Positions 60,738 through 64,000 of a stretch of DNA of 64,000 bases are shown here, piece by piece. Below the pieces are notes generated by a model. The model did not search any database and was not told the origin of the DNA. It was given only the letters and a program-made list of their open reading frames with translations. Positions within the stretch are counted from its first letter, which is position 1; every line of letters starts with the position of its first letter. Position numbers and translations under genes: made by a program. The DNA comes from Lepiota brunneoincarnata (lineage: Eukaryota; Basidiomycota; Agaricomycetes; Agaricales; Agaricaceae), in NCBI GenBank assembly GCA_023014365.1, contig JAEBUN010000019.1, positions 496,001 to 560,000 of the forward strand. Reading direction: 5' to 3'.

Positions 60738-62447
60738 AATTTGGGATCGTGACCATTAAGCCTTGATCGCGCCTCAATTTGAGAATGGAACCTATGAATG
60801 ACTTCCAGGCGAACGAGCAGGCGCTCGGAGATGCTATCGAGTTTGACGCCCCGAGGGATTCCCATGTGTCGTATCGGGACAGGCTTTACTGCGAGGCGCT
60901 TCTTCATCCCACTGATTTTGGCCCGGTGCTGCTCAACTTGCTCCTGGAGCAACATTCGCAGTGGTCCACGAGGTGTGGTTCCCTGTGAGCCATATACTAA
61001 GAGTTGTCGAGCTACAGGCGTCAAAATTGCACCGGATTGAAAGTTCGGCGAGATCTGTATCTTGGTTCCACCGCCCCCTACAGCAAGTTATCCACTACAA
61101 CCGGCATATTCAAGTGCTCTATTCAGGTTCTCCTTCTCGGGGAGTCTCCCGTGAAGGTCGTAAACTTCTGCTACCATCCTTTCCACTCTACCTCTCTAAA
61201 TGGGAATTTTGGATGGTTCTAAGCGCGCTATGCAGTATTGAGGGTGCATAAGAGATTGTTACTTCTCGCACTTGACACTCGCCCACTTGGGTTTCCGGGA
61301 TGTGAAGAACGGGCTTCCCGTTGGCCTTCAGAAAGACCAACCGTAACAACACAGGTAGATTCGGTCTCTGTCGCACCGTAAAAATCATTGTGAGAATTAC
61401 AACTATAAACGAGAACTGAGGTATCACATTGGAGTTCTGCGGTATCTACCCAAGGCAGAAAAAATAGGGCAAAAGGGGGCGGTAAATCTAACCACCAACC
61501 ATGTGGGGACAGAGCAAGACAAGAACATGAAACAGAATATGAGGAGTGGGTCCTTAGCATGCAACTCGAGCTTGTGGCTCTGAGTGCGATGGCGTGCGAC
61601 CCAATATTACTATTTTTGAAGCTCCTCCGGGCAGATCCATTTTGAGCGCTGTGTCGAGGAATTGTTTACGATGCTCTTGTGGATGTCCGAGCTCTGATCT
61701 CCCAGCGCGGCCGCTCTACGAAAGCTGCTGGGCACTCCGCCACCGATAATTCCTGAGCCTCTGATTCGAACTCAGGTCGTGACTCGGGCTGTTCAAGTTA
61801 TCTAGTGTCATGGTCGCCTAACATACCTCCCAGTGGCCCGCCATGCTCAGGAGCGTGGGGACCACTTGATTCGCATTTGGGAAGGCTTCGTGCCCGACAA
61901 TCACCCTCATCCTCCCTGTTGCTCCCCATGTAGGCCGTATCGTCTGTGTGAGGTCGAAATCATGTGACCAGGCCGAGAAAGGTTTTCAACGATCCTCTAC
62001 GGGGTTATACCTACCTGTTATCCCGACCATTCCGTTCTGCTCATTACTATACGTACGAGATAGAGCATCGTCGACTCGCCTGAGCCATCATCCCCTGGAA
62101 GGTAGATGATCTTGAAATTAAGGCTGGCAACTACCTCAAGCCAGCGAGCCATTGTTCTGCGCCGTAAGCCATTCGGGTCTTAACTGAGACTATGCCGGGC
62201 CAGGAAACTATGGTGTTCGCATTTGTGAGGCCATTACCTTCCCTCCGCCACCAATGCAGGCTGGTGTCCGTCGCAGCTCTCCGGAGCTTGGCGGAGTTTG
62301 AAAATAAACCCAAAAAAGGCAAGTGCCAACGCTGTTCTCACACACGGAAAAATAGGTAGCGGCCAAAGTCTTTTACTTCCACTCTCCGCCGTTCTCATTA
62401 CCCTCTTCCCGCTCCGCCTCTGCAAAACATAGCAAGAGCCCATAGCT
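60738..62447. other. Intergenic, no supported gene
   Basis: About 1.7 kb. Short open frames on both strands show no domain, splice-consistent extension or RNA gene. The last about 150 bp are probably the promoter of the RRM gene. Confidence 0.4.
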
Positions 62448-64000
62448 ATGGACATCGACATGAAAAACAAGGATGATGGCGAGGACAGGGGCGTTGCTCC
62501 GCCTGTTGTAGGCCGAGACCGAGACCGAGAACGAGAAAGGGAGAGAGAACGAGACAAGGACAGGGATAGGGACCATGACAGAGACAAGGATAGGGACCGC
62601 GACCGCGATTATGACCGTGATAGAGACAGGCGGGATCGTGAAAAGGAAAGGGAGCGAGACCGCGAAAGGCGAGACTCTCGTATGGACGCCTCCCCCGTCT
62701 TGCTGTTGGAGCGTGTTGCTGACTTGGTTCTCTTTTACTTTTTACTAGTTCGTGCTGGTCGTCGGGCGGGTGACCATTGGGAGCCCGATAGGCGCAATGG
62801 TGATGTATGTGGCGCTTTTTTCATCTCTATTGTTGCTACTGTGAGGCTGATGTCTGTGTTTCTGAAAAAGCGCCGAAAGCGGTCAAGGAGCTATTCGCGT
62901 TCCCGCAGACGCTCTGCCTCTCCCCGCCGCAGGCGTCGTTCGCGGTCGAGATCTCGCTCTCGCACCGCCTCGCGTAGCAGGTCCCGCAGCCGTGGTGGCG
63001 GACGAAGCGGTAGCGACGCTTTCTCTCGCTCTCTCGGTGGACCCATGAATGCCGATCATGAAGAGGCTGTCGAGTTTGCGAAAATCAGCAAGAGAGAAAA
63101 CCGGGTCTACGTTGGCAATCTCAGCTACGACGTCAAATACCGTGATTTGATTGAATTTATGAGGGGAGGTGGGTTGGGGAATCTCCGAATTAGTTTTTTG
63201 TTGTCCTATTCTTCCCCCGAGAGGGTATTGATGCGGGAGAGGTGCCCCGGTGGTGATTTGGCGATGCCCTACTTTTTTTCTTGTTGCAATTAAGGGTTGC
63301 GGAGGTGACAGGGCACATATGTTGGCATCTGACATCTGGCGGATGATGGGGAGTGGTCGATGCGCACGCAACGTCTTTCCGATGAACTGGAGCTTGAAGA
63401 AAGAGCTTGTGGGGAGGAAGAGATGACCTTTAATGCGTTCAGGAGAGGAACATCTTTTTTCCGCCACTCATTTTTTTGATGGAATTGGTCGAGCTGTTGG
63501 CAGGATATTGATAGGAGTTTTTCTTTTGGGGTTGGCAGCTGGTGAGGTACTCTTCGCCGAAGTTCTTGTTACGCCTACAGGCGTCTCGAAAGGATGCGGG
63601 TGTGTCTCTGATTCCTTGGCTGTTTTTGTACCGTGGTGCTGATGGCTTGTTTTTGTGAAGCATCGTCGAATTTGCTTCTCAAGAGGACTCCCAGCGAGCG
63701 ATTCGTGAATTGTCCGAGCAGCCGCTCCTTGGTCGCCCTGTCTTTATTCGAGAGGTTTGTATTGGTCTACTTGAATATTGCCGTGGTTGACTGGGAACTG
63801 TCTTAGGACCGCGAAAGTGAGGCTCGCTTCGGTGCCACCCCCGTTCCAGGTAAAATTGGTATGGCCATGGCTGGACAGGGGCTCCATGCTGCCCCGCCTC
63901 CACGTCCGCCTTCGCACAACTACTTTGGTACCAATCAAAATCCTGGGAACCAGCTCTATGTCGGGAATGTGAGTAGCCATCGTACGTTTTATTACGATTC
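62448..64000 (+). CDS. SR-like RNA-binding protein, Gbp2/Hrb1 type (3' part beyond window)
   Basis: Nuclear mRNA-binding/export and quality-control factor by family. Start ATG 62448 (MDIDMKNKDDGED), then an Arg/Asp/Glu dipeptide-rich region (DRDRERERERERDKDRDRD), GDHWEPDRRNGD, and after an intron an RS domain (RRKRSRSYSRSRRRSASPRR). RRM1 follows: ENRVYVGNLSYDVKYRDLIE FMRG, spliced over a long intron (63169-63538) to AGEVLFAEVLVTPTGVSKGC (63539-63599), then GIVEFASQEDSQRAIRELSE and GRPVFIREDRE (63661-63754, 63807 on). A linker leads to NQLYVGN, the start of RRM2, where a donor follows at 63969. RNP2 (VYVGNL) and RNP1 (KGCGIVEF) are clear. The exact splice between about 62690 and 62755 is uncertain. 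Confidence 0.88.

Noticed and set aside
61755..61790. tRNA-like B-box (TTCGAATC in an inverted repeat, minus strand)
   Set aside because: Only a six-base inverted repeat (CCTGAG/CTCAGG) around it; no acceptor, D or anticodon arm can be built.
62510..62680. Simple-sequence repeat rather than gene
   Set aside because: The Arg/Asp/Glu repeats are in frame with the RS domain and RRM of the Gbp2/Hrb1-like protein, so they are coding.

Overview
This is nuclear DNA of a filamentous basidiomycete, most likely an Agaricomycete. Genes are dense on both strands and split by many short GT-AG introns, usually 45-70 nt, with some very small exons (14, 23 and 27 nt). Several families also point to Agaricomycetes: a DUF6534-type seven-helix protein, a perilipin-like lipid-droplet protein, an EGF/furin-type Cys-rich membrane protein, and NACHT STAND proteins with an AHHFTVNN leader. 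I could not fix the genus. I saw no rRNA gene, convincing tRNA gene, CRISPR array or intact transposon.

Layout. 0.5-1.1 kb: F-box/LRR-like gene tail. 1.6-4.3 kb: splicing factor Clf1. 4.9-6.8 kb: DUF6534 membrane protein (minus). 9.3-11.7 kb: phosphatidylinositol-4-phosphate 5-kinase (minus). 12.6-16.1 kb: two tandem Old Yellow Enzyme-type oxidoreductases. 16.8-17.4 kb: small secreted Kre9/Knh1-like protein. 18.7-19.7 kb: protein-L-isoaspartate methyltransferase (minus), divergent from an auxin-efflux-family transporter at 20.0-21.9 kb. 23.0-24.6 kb: F-box protein. 25.5-27.5 kb: O-methyltransferase, followed on the same strand by a cytochrome P450 at 28.0-30.2 kb. 30.6-31.8 kb: perilipin-like protein, convergent with a tail-anchored aldehyde dehydrogenase at 32.1-34.5 kb. 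35.2-36.1 kb: ITP pyrophosphatase. 36.5-37.1 kb: protein with an eIF4E-binding-like motif (minus). 37.7-39.0 kb: mitochondrial p32/Mam33 (minus).

The most unusual part is 39.2-56.8 kb. Three genes, a Cys-rich receptor-like membrane protein (+), a NACHT ATPase (+) and an F-box protein (-), form a module that has been duplicated and has decayed. Unit A keeps the complete receptor gene, a damaged NACHT gene and a NACHT fragment. Unit B has a receptor fragment, the best-preserved NACHT gene, a NACHT fragment and an antisense F-box relic. Unit C has a receptor fragment, a NACHT gene that has lost its ATPase domain, and the complete F-box gene. This pattern fits birth-and-death evolution of a fungal NLR-like locus. 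A role in self/non-self recognition or defence is inference.

57.5-58.9 kb: Zn2Cys6 regulator. 60.2-60.7 kb: small unrecognised gene (minus) in an AT-richer island. 62.4 kb to the window end: start of a Gbp2/Hrb1-like SR/RRM protein.

A caution runs through the window: many conserved genes (PI4P 5-kinase, ITPase, Mam33, both OYE copies, NACHT genes) carry apparent single-base frameshifts, nearly all +1 insertions. This looks more like residual assembly error than mass pseudogenisation, so a frameshift alone should not be read as loss of function here.
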